Source: Acinetobacter bohemicus ANC 3994 (GTDB taxonomy: Bacteria > Pseudomonadota > Gammaproteobacteria > Pseudomonadales > Moraxellaceae). From it: a stretch of DNA of 64,000 nucleotides. Every line of letters starts with the position of its first letter. Position 1 is the first letter of the stretch. The position numbers and the translations under genes are program-made. Location: NCBI RefSeq assembly GCF_000367925.1, contig NZ_KB849176.1, forward strand, positions 186,001-250,000, in the 5' to 3' direction. The notes beneath the pieces are model-generated. The model did no database searches. It was not told where the DNA came from and saw only the letters and a list, made by a program, of their open reading frames with translations. This document shows positions 8,713-16,611 of the stretch, in pieces.

Positions 8713-9239
8713 CACAGATATGGGTGATCTTCACCTGATTCAACGGTGAGCACATCCAAAGTTTACTTATGGTTTATCGAGCCGTGGTCATGATCTGGTG
8801 CGGTTAGATTTAGATATTGAGCCGTGCCTAAATGACATCATCCTTATCCTTTATTTCAGCGGATCGCTTTCGGTGACCGCTGAAATTCAAATCAGGCTAG
8901 GGAGTAAACACAGTTTCGTCTGTAAAAAAATCTAAATCATTGGGTTAAAGTCAGAAAATTAATTTTTTAATTATTATCCATAAATGTGTCATTTCAAGGG
9001 TTCAATTGACAACATCTTCATGCTCATAACAACAAAATAGATTTAATTTTTTATTAACAATATGCTCCGGTTTCAATAATGAATCATTTATTTTTTGAGC
9101 AGTGAATCGTTTCTCTTTTATTTATTCAGCCAGTCAATTTCTTAAAAAATCATTTTATAATTTTGTCTATGCTTCTGATACTTAAAGCATCGGATGAATA
9201 GGGACGTTAGCAATTTAATGAGAATAAATGAGGGAAATT
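8713..9239. other. Intergenic region before the CoA transferase gene
   Basis: About 530 bases. The first 200 keep the higher G+C of the preceding gene and end with a hairpin (8853-8886). After about 8930 the DNA returns to A/T-rich sequence that should hold the promoter of the CoA transferase gene; TATGCT at 9168-9173 is a possible -10 box but no good -35 box lies at 17 bases. No gene seen. Confidence 0.4.
8853..8886. terminator. Perfect 10-bp inverted repeat after the exported protein gene
   Basis: ATTTCAGCGG (8853-8862) and CCGCTGAAAT (8877-8886) pair perfectly around a 14-base loop. It lies about 140 bases past the stop codon of the exported protein and has no T run. It may end that transcript or mark the edge of the acquired segment. 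Confidence 0.4.
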
Positions 9240-10463
9240 ATGGGTGCTTTAACAGGATTTAGGGTTCTGGATTTAAGTCGAATTCTTGCAGGGCCATGGT
9301 GTAGCCAAATACTGGCAGATTTAGGTGCAGAAGTGATTAAAGTTGAAAAACCATTTCAAGGAGATGATACCCGCATTTGGGGGCCTCCGTTCCTAAAAAA
9401 TGATGCAGGTGATGATACCGGAGAGTCTGCTTATTATTTATCGACTAATCGTGGCAAGTATTCAGTCGCTATTGATATGGCGACTGAAGAAGGGCAAAGC
9501 CTGATCAAAAAAATGGTTTTAGACAGTGATGTCCTTATTGAAAATTATAAAGCCGGGTCATTGAAAAAATATGGTCTCGATTATGAAAGTCTAAGCCAAA
9601 TTAATCCTAAATTAGTGTATTGCTCTATTACAGGCTTTGGGCAAAAAGGGCCGCGAGCCCCTGAACCGGGTTATGATTTTATTATACAGGGCATAGGCGG
9701 TATGATGAGTGTCACGGGCGAACGTGATGATTTACCGGGTGGCGGACCGCAGAAAGCTGGGCTGGCATTTGCAGATTTAACAACTGGCTTATATGCCGCC
9801 ATTGCGATTCAGGCCGCACTATTGTCACGTGTTACGACGGGTGAAGGGCAACATATTGATATGGCTTTGCTGGATACGCAAGTTGCTTCACTTTCGGTAC
9901 TGGCTATGAACTATTTAAATTCTGCTCAAGTACCTGAACGTTTAGGTAATGCTCATGCCAATATTGTTCCTTATCAGGTGTTTAAAGCTCAGAAAGAGGA
10001 ATTTATTATTGCCTGTGGCAATGACCAGCAGTTTAAGGCTTTATGTGAAAGTATTGGGTTGCCTGAGCTTTGTGAAAATCCGAAATTTGCTCAAAATAGA
10101 GGACGAGTCACACATCGCGAAGAAATTACAGACATATTGCAACAACATTTTATGAGTCAACCTGCAAAAACTTGGGTTGATCGAATTCACGCAGTAAAGG
10201 TTCCTGTTGGGATGATTAATAACTTGCAGCAGACCTTGCAAGAGGAGCAAGTGGTTTTTCGTCAAATGCTGGTTAACATGCAACATCCACTGCGATCAGA
10301 CTATGTGTCAATCGGTTCTCCAATCAAACTATCCAAGACACCAGTACAATATGTCAAAACACCACCTTATTTAGGCGAGGATACGGATGCTATTTTAAAC
10401 CGATTTATTTCCACAACTGAATTACAGCATTTAAAAGAAAAAAAGGTGATTCAACAAGGTTAA
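9240..10463 (+). CDS. CaiB/BaiF family (type III) CoA transferase
   Basis: Protein of 407 residues with the family's start GFRVLDLSRILAGPWCSQILADLGAEVIKVE, an ENYKAGSLKKYGLDY segment and the catalytic aspartate expected in HIDMALLDTQ. The type III enzymes move CoA between carboxylic acids without a covalent enzyme-CoA from an acetyl carrier. Relatives that activate glutarate with succinyl-CoA are commonly found with glutaryl-CoA dehydrogenase, which is encoded at 21667 in this window, so a succinyl-CoA:dicarboxylate role is a fair guess. ATG 9240 (GAGGGA upstream) is chosen over ATG 9228. A strong terminator follows at 10466. It opens the catabolic island but is transcribed alone. Confidence 0.88.
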   Translation: MGALTGFRVLDLSRILAGPWCSQILADLGAEVIKVEKPFQGDDTRIWGPPFLKNDAGDDTGESAYYLSTNRGKYSVAIDMATEEGQSLIKKMVLDSDVLIENYKAGSLKKYGLDYESLSQINPKLVYCSITGFGQKGPRAPEPGYDFIIQGIGGMMSVTGERDDLPGGGPQKAGLAFADLTTGLYAAIAIQAALLSRVTTGEGQHIDMALLDTQVASLSVLAMNYLNSAQVPERLGNAHANIVPYQVFKAQKEEFIIACGNDQQFKALCESIGLPELCENPKFAQNRGRVTHREEITDILQQHFMSQPAKTWVDRIHAVKVPVGMINNLQQTLQEEQVVFRQMLVNMQHPLRSDYVSIGSPIKLSKTPVQYVKTPPYLGEDTDAILNRFISTTELQHLKEKKVIQQG

Positions 10464-10465
10464 AT

Positions 10466-10498
10466 AAAAAGGGGAGCCGTTAAATGGCTCCTCTTTTT
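10466..10498 (+). terminator. Rho-independent terminator of the CoA transferase gene
   Basis: AAAAAGGGGAGCC pairs with GGCTCCTCTTTTT around a 7-base loop, directly after the TAA. It has an A run on the left and a T run on the right, so it could also serve the opposite strand. Confidence 0.8.
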
Positions 10499-10602
10499 AA
10501 CAGTCTTTTTCACACATAGTAGCTTATGATTGATGCGCTTAAAGTCTAAAAAGTATTTTCATTGAGTGAAATACCTTAATTTTATTACCTTGTTTTTATT
10601 TT

Positions 10603-11307
10603 TCATTCGTAAAAAAGGGCAAAGTCCTCGACAGGTACGCGTGAAGTATGAAAGCTGTTTACAATCTGTGTCAGGTCAGCATAACCCAGTGCAATGGCGC
10701 AGACCAGTTCTTCATCATCCGGTATATTTAAGATATCGAAGATAATCGGATAAAAAGGATTCCATGCAGCCTGTGGGCAGGTATCTAAACCTCGGGCTTT
10801 GGCTGCAATCATCACATTTTGAATCATCATTGAAATATCCATTTTTGAACCCGTTTCTAATGTTTTATTGAGCGTAAAAAACAGACCGACAGGGGCATCA
10901 AATAATTGGTAATTACGGAGATGTTGCATTTGCATCTTTTTTTGTTCACCTTTTTGAATATCCAGTAGGCCATATAGCCCCCAGCCATTTTCACGGCGGC
11001 GCTCAATAAAAGGAGAAGTCCATTGTTCAGGATAATATTTAAACGTTTCCTGATAGTTGTGCGCCAGTTCAGGATGATTAAATAACTCGATTTGTGCCTG
11101 ACAGACTTGATGAATCAACTCTTCGCGTTTTTGTCCTGTGACGACATAGACTTTCCAAGGCTGAATATTGTTGCCTGAGGGTGCACGGCTGGCAACGGTT
11201 AAAATATCTTTAATCAGTTGCGTTTCCACTGGAGTACTGGAAAAAGCGCGAACGGAGTGCCTTGACGTAATAACCTGATCAACCAGATCTCGTTGTTCTT
11301 GATGCAT
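10603..11307 (-). CDS. Nitroreductase-family FMN-dependent oxidoreductase
   Basis: Protein of 234 residues with the nitroreductase fold: VITSRHSVRAFSSTPV at the start (FMN phosphate-binding arginine-serine pattern), SRAPSGNNIQPWKVYVV near residue 45, and CALALGYAD-like CAIALGYADL near the C-terminus. Such enzymes use NAD(P)H to reduce nitroaromatics, quinones or enones. The start at 11307 has AGGAATTCAA just before it; the frame extends 27 codons further but without a ribosome site. It is convergent with the CoA transferase gene. Nothing ties it firmly to the catabolic island; it may be a bystander. Confidence 0.85.
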   Translation of the reverse strand: MHQEQRDLVDQVITSRHSVRAFSSTPVETQLIKDILTVASRAPSGNNIQPWKVYVVTGQKREELIHQVCQAQIELFNHPELAHNYQETFKYYPEQWTSPFIERRRENGWGLYGLLDIQKGEQKKMQMQHLRNYQLFDAPVGLFFTLNKTLETGSKMDISMMIQNVMIAAKARGLDTCPQAAWNPFYPIIFDILNIPDDEELVCAIALGYADLTQIVNSFHTSRVPVEDFALFYE

Positions 11308-11548
11308 TTGAATTCCTTTTTGGGGATGTTGAGTGTTCTTAAATCGGTAAAAAAATCCTGAAAAAATAAATGTTGCAATGGACGTCACTTGGCTTTCAGA
11401 GTTTTTGGCTGTCAGAGTTTAGGGATTACGCAGGGTTTTTCTTAAGCGATGGGTTTCCGGCTATTTTTTAATTTTACTCTAGATTGAAAAAACATCACTC
11501 ACGACATTCGCTAATAAGGTATGCCTAGATTTGATTTGCATACGTTAC

Positions 11549-12037
11549 TCAAACTGCGACATCTTCAATTTTAATTCGCTTAAGTCCATCATTTAATGTG
11601 TTGAGTAAATGAATGAGCGAAATCGTATCATCAAAGACAAAACCCTGCATTGCCTGACTGTAAAATTCAAAAATTTTGCCTTGTAAGTCTGCCCACGTTT
11701 GCTGTCCTAACTGCGTGAGAGCAACATTTTTGGCTCGTTTGTCATGGCTTGCAGCGACACGCTGTACTACAGCATCACGTTCCAAGCGCTTAAGTACGCC
11801 ATCTAAGCTTTGCCGGCTTATTCCTAGATATTCAGTTAGATTTGATAATGACATGCCCATACATTTTATCTGGGGGCGAGAAAGTGCACCGAGCACTGAC
11901 CAATGAACAGGCGAAATCCCCAATTCCTTTAAACATTGCCGATCCAGACCATTGCCGACCTGAAAGAGCCGAAAAAAAAGTCGATTATGAATGGTATATA
12001 AAGACTGATCGTAATATGAGGGATTCAAATCATGCAT
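11549..12037 (-). CDS. MarR-family transcriptional regulator
   Basis: About 162 residues. The winged helix region is near residues 45-110 with GISPVHWSVLGAL, SLSNLTEYLGISRQSLDGVLKRLERD as the recognition helices and the wing ending DKRAKNVALTQLGQ. ATG 12037 is the best start; the frame can be extended to 12070. In Rhodopseudomonas palustris the cyclohexanecarboxylate genes (badHI, aliAB, badK) are controlled by BadR, also a MarR protein that answers to a ring-keto CoA ester. This one lies among homologous genes, so a similar role is possible, but the evidence is position and family only. It is transcribed behind the enoyl-CoA hydratase at 12264. Confidence 0.85.
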   Translation of the reverse strand: MHDLNPSYYDQSLYTIHNRLFFRLFQVGNGLDRQCLKELGISPVHWSVLGALSRPQIKCMGMSLSNLTEYLGISRQSLDGVLKRLERDAVVQRVAASHDKRAKNVALTQLGQQTWADLQGKIFEFYSQAMQGFVFDDTISLIHLLNTLNDGLKRIKIEDVAV

Positions 12038-12263
12038 GTGCTTCAGTTGGCCTATCTTCGTATAGATCATTTATAAGTATGTCTATTGGCTGTGGGTATA
12101 AACCTAAGTACTCAGCCTTAGCTTTGATCTGAGCGTTCAAAAAGCAGAAGTCAGCACGATGAAAAAGAAATATCCGCATCATCAAGCCGTCTAGACGCTT
12201 CTTATTTAGGTTGAATGCAGTTTGATAAAAACCAAATTCGATTATTGCTTTAATCACTCAGCA

Positions 12264-13034
12264 TTATTTTTGCGTAAAGTGCGCAGGACGCTTTTCTAAA
12301 AAGGCTTGAATGCCTTCCGCAGCATCAGCTGTCTGACTGACATCGACAAATAATTCTGCTTCTAAAGCCAAGCCATTCTGAATATCCCATTCAGATGCGG
12401 CTTGAACTGCCTTGATTGCATGTTGAATGGCAGCGGGAAATTGCAGCCCGAATTCATCTAAATATTGAAAGCTGGTTTGAATTGGGTCGTCCAAGTCTAG
12501 AATGCGGTTAATCAGTCCAATTTGAAGTGCTTCTTCTGCCGAAATAATTTTTCCACTGATAATTAATTCCAGTGCTTTTGTCTGACCGACTAGGCGAGGT
12601 AAGCGCTGCGTACCTCCGTATCCTGGAATTAACCCAAGCTTAATTTCAGGTAATCCTAAGCGCGCAGTTGGACTACAAATTCGAAAGGTGCATGCCATTG
12701 CTAGTTCTAAACCACCGCCTAAAACTGCACCGTTGATACAGGCAAGTGTAGGGAATTTTAATTGATTAATTTGCTCAAATAAGTTTTGCCCCGTCTGTAT
12801 CGCATGTAAATGCATTGCAGGTGTTTTATTCTGCAATTCAGTAATATCAGCGCCAGCACAAAATGCTTTATGACCATCACCAATAAAAATTGCAGCGCGT
12901 AAGTTGAGAGGGGCAATTTCTGTGATGAATTCTTGCAGTTTGGCAATCATTTCGGCATTCAGTGCATTTCTTGCCTCTGGACGCTTTAAGGTAATGATCG
13001 CGATATTGTCTTGATATTTTAATTTTGCACTCAT
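12264..13034 (-). CDS. Enoyl-CoA hydratase/isomerase (crotonase family)
   Basis: Crotonase-fold protein of 256 residues. The oxyanion-hole segments are AFCAGADITEL (near 60) and NGAVLGGGLELAMAC (near 100), and both catalytic glutamates expected in hydratases are present, in GGGLELAMAC and in GLPEIKLGLIPGYGGTQRLPR. It should hydrate 2-enoyl-CoA esters. It could be the BadK-type cyclohex-1-ene-1-carboxyl-CoA hydratase or a general beta-oxidation hydratase; a second crotonase lies at 19439 and I cannot assign roles between them. A good ribosome site (AAGGAAC) precedes ATG 13034. The MarR gene follows on the same strand about 225 bases later. Confidence 0.87.
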   Translation of the reverse strand: MSAKLKYQDNIAIITLKRPEARNALNAEMIAKLQEFITEIAPLNLRAAIFIGDGHKAFCAGADITELQNKTPAMHLHAIQTGQNLFEQINQLKFPTLACINGAVLGGGLELAMACTFRICSPTARLGLPEIKLGLIPGYGGTQRLPRLVGQTKALELIISGKIISAEEALQIGLINRILDLDDPIQTSFQYLDEFGLQFPAAIQHAIKAVQAASEWDIQNGLALEAELFVDVSQTADAAEGIQAFLEKRPAHFTQK

Positions 13035-13704
13035 GTGCTAGTTCCTTGGTTTGATGTATTTAAAACATAAAATTTATTTAATTTATGTCAATATCTATAC
13101 GTAATTTATTTTTAATATGCTTTAAATAATGGGTTTAATCAAGGGTAAATAAAAATTTATGTAAACATATTGACATATAATTATCTTAAAATTAATCTAT
13201 GGATTGTTTGTGGAAAGCAAAAGAAGGTGTCAAAGTATTCTGAATTCAGTTCAGTGAAGCAGGGTTGGTAGCACGATTTAGAATAATGAAAAGTGATTTT
13301 AAACTTTGTTGAAGCAGAAGAATTAAAACGATCAAGGAGTTGATCTATGCAGCATGTTGAGATGCAAAAATGCTCAATGAAGCCAAATTTAATGGTTTTA
13401 TTGCCGTGGTAGAAACATGTTTTACTGGCGTGAAAATAGTTGTTTATTTTTATTGCGGTCAATTTTATCCAAGCATTATTTGTTTAACAGGCATTGATAT
13501 ACTCTCTGACATTGGGCGCACGTGGAGCACCTTAATGAATGGGTTGAATTGGGTCGTTAAATTTCCCATTCAACAAAATTTGATGCTTATTGCTTTGGCT
13601 GGATGAATCGGAGCAGTGGCTTTGTCACTTAGTCAGCATAGATGTTCAAGCTCGGTTTAAGTTAAACATAGATATTTGGCTGTATAGCGAAATTGAGGAA
13701 ATAT
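13035..13704. other. Intergenic region upstream of etfBA, with a TGA-interrupted frame
   Basis: About 670 bases. It contains the promoter of the hydratase on the minus strand and of etfBA on the plus strand. Between 13199 and 13660 the plus strand has one frame that holds only TGA stops (13241, 13310, 13358, 13604) before ending in TAA; it is reported under findings as a possible decayed gene. No intact gene is supported. Confidence 0.35.
13678..13692 (+). promoter_or_regulatory. Half-matching IclR-type operator before etfB
   Basis: The right 11 bases, GTATAGCGAAA, match the island's TTTCGYATWGYRAAA motif exactly; the left four bases do not. It ends 12 bases before the etfB start codon, next to the ribosome site. 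Confidence 0.45.
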
Positions 13705-14454
13705 ATGAAAGCACTTGTTGCTGTAAAACGTGTGGTTGATGCCAACGTCAAAGTTCGCGTAAAACCGGACAATAGTGGGGTAGACCTTACTAACGTTAAA
13801 ATGTCGATCAACCCATTCTGTGAAATCGCAGTGGAAGAAGCGGTTCGCTTAAAAGAAAAAGGAACAGTTTCAGAAATCATTGTGGTTTCTATCGGTCCTA
13901 AAGAAGCGCAGGAACAAATCCGTTCTTCTATGGCACTGGGTGCTGACCGCGGTATCTTGGTTGAAACGACTGATGAGATTGGCGCACTTGAAGTGGCTAA
14001 AATCTTAAAAGGCATTGTAGAACAAGAAAAACCAGAACTGATCCTTCTTGGTAAGCAAGCGATTGATGATGACTCGAATCAAGTCGGTCAGATGTTGGGT
14101 GCTTTACTGGGTGCTGGTCAAGGTACATTTGCTTCTGTCGTAAATGTTACGGGTGACAAAGTTCAAGTGACGCGTGAAGTCGACGGTGGTTTACAAACTG
14201 TTGAGCTTGCACTTCCTGCAATTATTACCACTGACTTACGTTTGAATGAGCCACGTTATGCGGCGCTTCCAAACATCATGAAAGCGCGTAAAAAACCGCT
14301 TGATGTGAAGTCTCCTGCGGATTATGGCGTTTCAGCGACAACTAAACTTAAAACAGTTAAAGTTGAGCCACCAGCAGAGCGTAAAGCTGGCGTACAAGTG
14401 AAATCTGTTGACGAGCTTGTTGAAAAACTTAAAAACGAAGCGAAAGTGATCTAA
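13705..14454 (+). CDS. etfB: Electron transfer flavoprotein beta subunit
   Basis: Protein of 249 residues, normal length. Signatures are MKALVAVKRVVDANVKVRV at the start, the SIGPKEAQEQIRSSMALGADRGILV region near 75 and ALPAIITTDLRLNEPRYAALPNIMKA near 175, which is the conserved loop that contacts dehydrogenases. With EtfA it forms the FAD/AMP-binding heterodimer that takes electrons from acyl-CoA dehydrogenases and hands them to ETF-ubiquinone oxidoreductase. ATG 13705 has GAGGAA before it; the longer TTG start at 13693 is unlikely. EtfA follows after 17 bases. A half operator at 13678 suggests co-regulation with the catabolic genes around it, which encode three acyl-CoA dehydrogenases that need ETF. 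Confidence 0.96.
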   Translation: MKALVAVKRVVDANVKVRVKPDNSGVDLTNVKMSINPFCEIAVEEAVRLKEKGTVSEIIVVSIGPKEAQEQIRSSMALGADRGILVETTDEIGALEVAKILKGIVEQEKPELILLGKQAIDDDSNQVGQMLGALLGAGQGTFASVVNVTGDKVQVTREVDGGLQTVELALPAIITTDLRLNEPRYAALPNIMKARKKPLDVKSPADYGVSATTKLKTVKVEPPAERKAGVQVKSVDELVEKLKNEAKVI

Positions 14455-14471
14455 TACAGAAGGATAAAATC

Positions 14472-15404
14472 ATGAGTATTTTAGTTATCGCTGAGCACGA
14501 CAATAAGACACTTAACGGTGCAACTTTAAACGTTGTTGCGGCAGCTCAAAAAATCGGTGGTGATATCACTGTATTGGTTGCGGGTTCAGGCGCTCAGGCA
14601 GTTGCTGACCAAGCAGCTCAAGTTGCAGGTGTAAGCAAAGTATTACTTGCTGACAATGCGGCTTATGCCAACCAATTGGCTGAAAACGTGGCTGCTTTAG
14701 TTGCACAAGTTGGCAAAGGTTATTCACATATCCTTGCGACATCTACAACGACGGGTAAAAACGTTCTTCCACGTGCGGCTGCACTGTTAGACGTGAGCAT
14801 GATTTCTGACATCATTGCTGTTGAAAGCGCTAAAACGTTCAAACGTCCAATCTATGCAGGAAATGCGATTGCAACTGTAGAATCTTCTGAATCTATCGTT
14901 GTTGCAACTGTACGTGGTACGGCATTTGATCCTGTTGCGAATACAGGCGGTTCTGCTGCGGTTGAAGCGGTTGCTGATGTTCAAGACGCTGGCATCTCTC
15001 AGTTTATTTCTGAAGAGATTGTTAAATCTGAACGTCCAGAATTAACAGCGGCACGTATTGTTGTTTCTGGTGGTCGTGGTGTGGGTTCAGGTGAGAACTA
15101 TCACACTGTACTTGATCCATTGGCAGACAAACTGGGTGCGGCTCAAGGTGCATCACGTGCTGCGGTTGACGCTGGTTTTGTACCAAACGACATGCAAGTG
15201 GGTCAAACAGGTAAAATCGTTGCGCCTGACCTGTACATCGCTGTGGGTATTTCTGGTGCGATTCAGCATTTAGCCGGTATGAAAGATTCTAAAGTGATCG
15301 TTGCGATCAACAAAGATGAAGAAGCACCAATTAACGCAGTAGCAGATTACTGGTTAGTGGGTGATTTGAATACGGTTGTTCCATCGCTCGTAGCTCAGCT
15401 ATAA
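14472..15404 (+). CDS. etfA: Electron transfer flavoprotein alpha subunit
   Basis: Protein of 310 residues. The N-terminal half resembles EtfB in fold; the C-terminal half is the FAD-binding domain with VVSGGRGVGSGENY near residue 198, DAGFVPNDMQVGQTGKIV, and APDLYIAVGISGAIQHLAGM near 255, all typical of EtfA. Partner of EtfB directly upstream with a clear ribosome site (AGAAGGATAAA). The pair passes electrons from the acyl-CoA, glutaryl-CoA and cyclohexanecarboxyl-CoA dehydrogenases encoded nearby to the respiratory chain. Ends at a strong terminator. Confidence 0.97.
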   Translation: MSILVIAEHDNKTLNGATLNVVAAAQKIGGDITVLVAGSGAQAVADQAAQVAGVSKVLLADNAAYANQLAENVAALVAQVGKGYSHILATSTTTGKNVLPRAAALLDVSMISDIIAVESAKTFKRPIYAGNAIATVESSESIVVATVRGTAFDPVANTGGSAAVEAVADVQDAGISQFISEEIVKSERPELTAARIVVSGGRGVGSGENYHTVLDPLADKLGAAQGASRAAVDAGFVPNDMQVGQTGKIVAPDLYIAVGISGAIQHLAGMKDSKVIVAINKDEEAPINAVADYWLVGDLNTVVPSLVAQL

Positions 15405-15449
15405 ATTAGACAGAGCCTTTGTTTGATATAAGCAGGGTGATGATATGAG

Positions 15450-15480
15450 AACCAGTCAGAGCATTCCTGACTGGTTTTTT
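15450..15480 (+). terminator. Rho-independent terminator of etfBA
   Basis: AACCAGTCAG (15450-15459) pairs with CTGACTGGTT (15467-15476) around a 7-base loop, followed by TTTT. It lies 45 bases after the etfA stop. Confidence 0.85.
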
Positions 15481-15617
15481 ATTGCTAATTTTATGTGTGA
15501 ATTATATTTGCGCTATATAGAGCAAATTTGCACGGAAAAGCTATTTGGAAGAACTGCTGCTATTCAAATGAGCCAATGATGAGTGAGATGTAAACATTGG
15601 CTTTCGTCCGCTTCAGC

Positions 15618-16472
15618 TTATATGGCATTTAAGGCTTCTTGAATATTTTGCACCATATAAATTAAACGAGGGCCGATTTCATTTTCCAATTTTTCCTGAT
15701 TGACTAAATAGCTAGGTGCGCCACAGTTAAAGACCAACAAACCATGCATAGGATGAACCATGGGCACTGCAACAGAGTTTACTTCTTTATGCCATTCACT
15801 TAGCGAGAGGCAATAACCATAATTTTGATAGTCATGAAAAGAGCGTTCTAAAGCGCGCTTCACCGCTGGCCATTCCTCTTTATGGCGTTTCGCTAACGCT
15901 TCCATAATAAAACTGCGCTCATTTTCAGGCATCGCGGCCAAACAAGCGCGTCCCATTGCGGTATTGTGTAAAGGAATGGTAGAGCCAATTGGGCGGCGCA
16001 TGGTTAAATTTGACTCGGCTTGCACCACATCTAAATACAGCATGTTTAAACGGTCACGAGTTGCCATTGCAACAGGTGCTTGCGCATATTTTGCCATTTC
16101 TTCCATATAAGGACGTGCATGAATACGTGCCGAAATATTGGACAGCGATGCATAACCCAATGCCAGTACGCCAGTATCTAGCGTATATTTCGTTGAATTG
16201 GGTAATTGTTTTAAATAGCCTAAAGATACTAAGGTATTGGTAATGCGTGCAATGGTTGGTTTAGGCAAACCGGTCAGCTGTGATAATTCTTGATTGCCTA
16301 GAATTTGTGTCGATGCGGTAAAGCAGCGCAGGATTTCTAATCCGCGTGCCAATGAAGCAATAAATTGCGGATTATTTTCACGATGAATGTGTGAAATAGG
16401 ATCAAGTCGAATCTCATCTAAGTTTATTTTTTTTTCTACTTGCTCTGGAGCATTGTCATCTTGATGATACAT
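15618..16472 (-). CDS. IclR-family transcriptional regulator (PcaU/PobR-like)
   Basis: Protein of 284 residues. A helix-turn-helix lies near residues 40-100 (SLARGLEILRCF, GNQELSQLTGLPKPTIARITNTLVSLGYL) and the IclR effector domain fills residues 115-280. Length and the RLDPISHIHRENNPQFIASLARGLEIL leader resemble the PcaU/PobR/PcaR group that controls aromatic acid catabolism in Acinetobacter. It sits behind the thiolase gene on the same strand, with two copies of the TTTCGYATWGYRAAA motif in the 140-base gap just upstream of its start (16521-16535 and 16560-16574). I infer that it binds this motif, controls itself and the surrounding catabolic units, and responds to a CoA ester or acid of the pathway. 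Ligand unknown. Confidence 0.9.
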   Translation of the reverse strand: MYHQDDNAPEQVEKKINLDEIRLDPISHIHRENNPQFIASLARGLEILRCFTASTQILGNQELSQLTGLPKPTIARITNTLVSLGYLKQLPNSTKYTLDTGVLALGYASLSNISARIHARPYMEEMAKYAQAPVAMATRDRLNMLYLDVVQAESNLTMRRPIGSTIPLHNTAMGRACLAAMPENERSFIMEALAKRHKEEWPAVKRALERSFHDYQNYGYCLSLSEWHKEVNSVAVPMVHPMHGLLVFNCGAPSYLVNQEKLENEIGPRLIYMVQNIQEALNAI

Positions 16473-16520
16473 AGTGTTCCAATGGGTAATAAGTCAATTT
16501 GTGCTTATCATAGCAATAAA

Positions 16521-16535
16521 TTTCGCTATACAAAA
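16521..16535 (-). promoter_or_regulatory. IclR-type operator upstream of the iclR gene
   Basis: On the minus strand it reads TTTTGTATAGCGAAA, 14 of 15 bases of TTTCGYATWGYRAAA. It lies 49 bases upstream of the IclR start codon, a position fit for autoregulation. A weaker copy (about 10 of 15) lies at 16560-16574. Confidence 0.65.
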
Positions 16536-16611
16536 CTTTTGAGCATTTTATTCATCGGTATTTGTATAGCGTTCAATTTTTTAACTCGGGTCTGATGGGA
16601 TCATCATGAAT

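Noticed and set aside
12030..12257. Minus-strand frame of 75 codons overlapping the MarR start
   Set aside because: It overlaps the regulator gene in another frame, lacks a ribosome site and matches nothing.
13181..13462. Minus-strand frame of 93 codons upstream of etfB
   Set aside because: Rich in Phe, His and Cys, as antisense frames are; no ribosome site. The plus-strand TGA-interrupted frame in the same place is the better clue.
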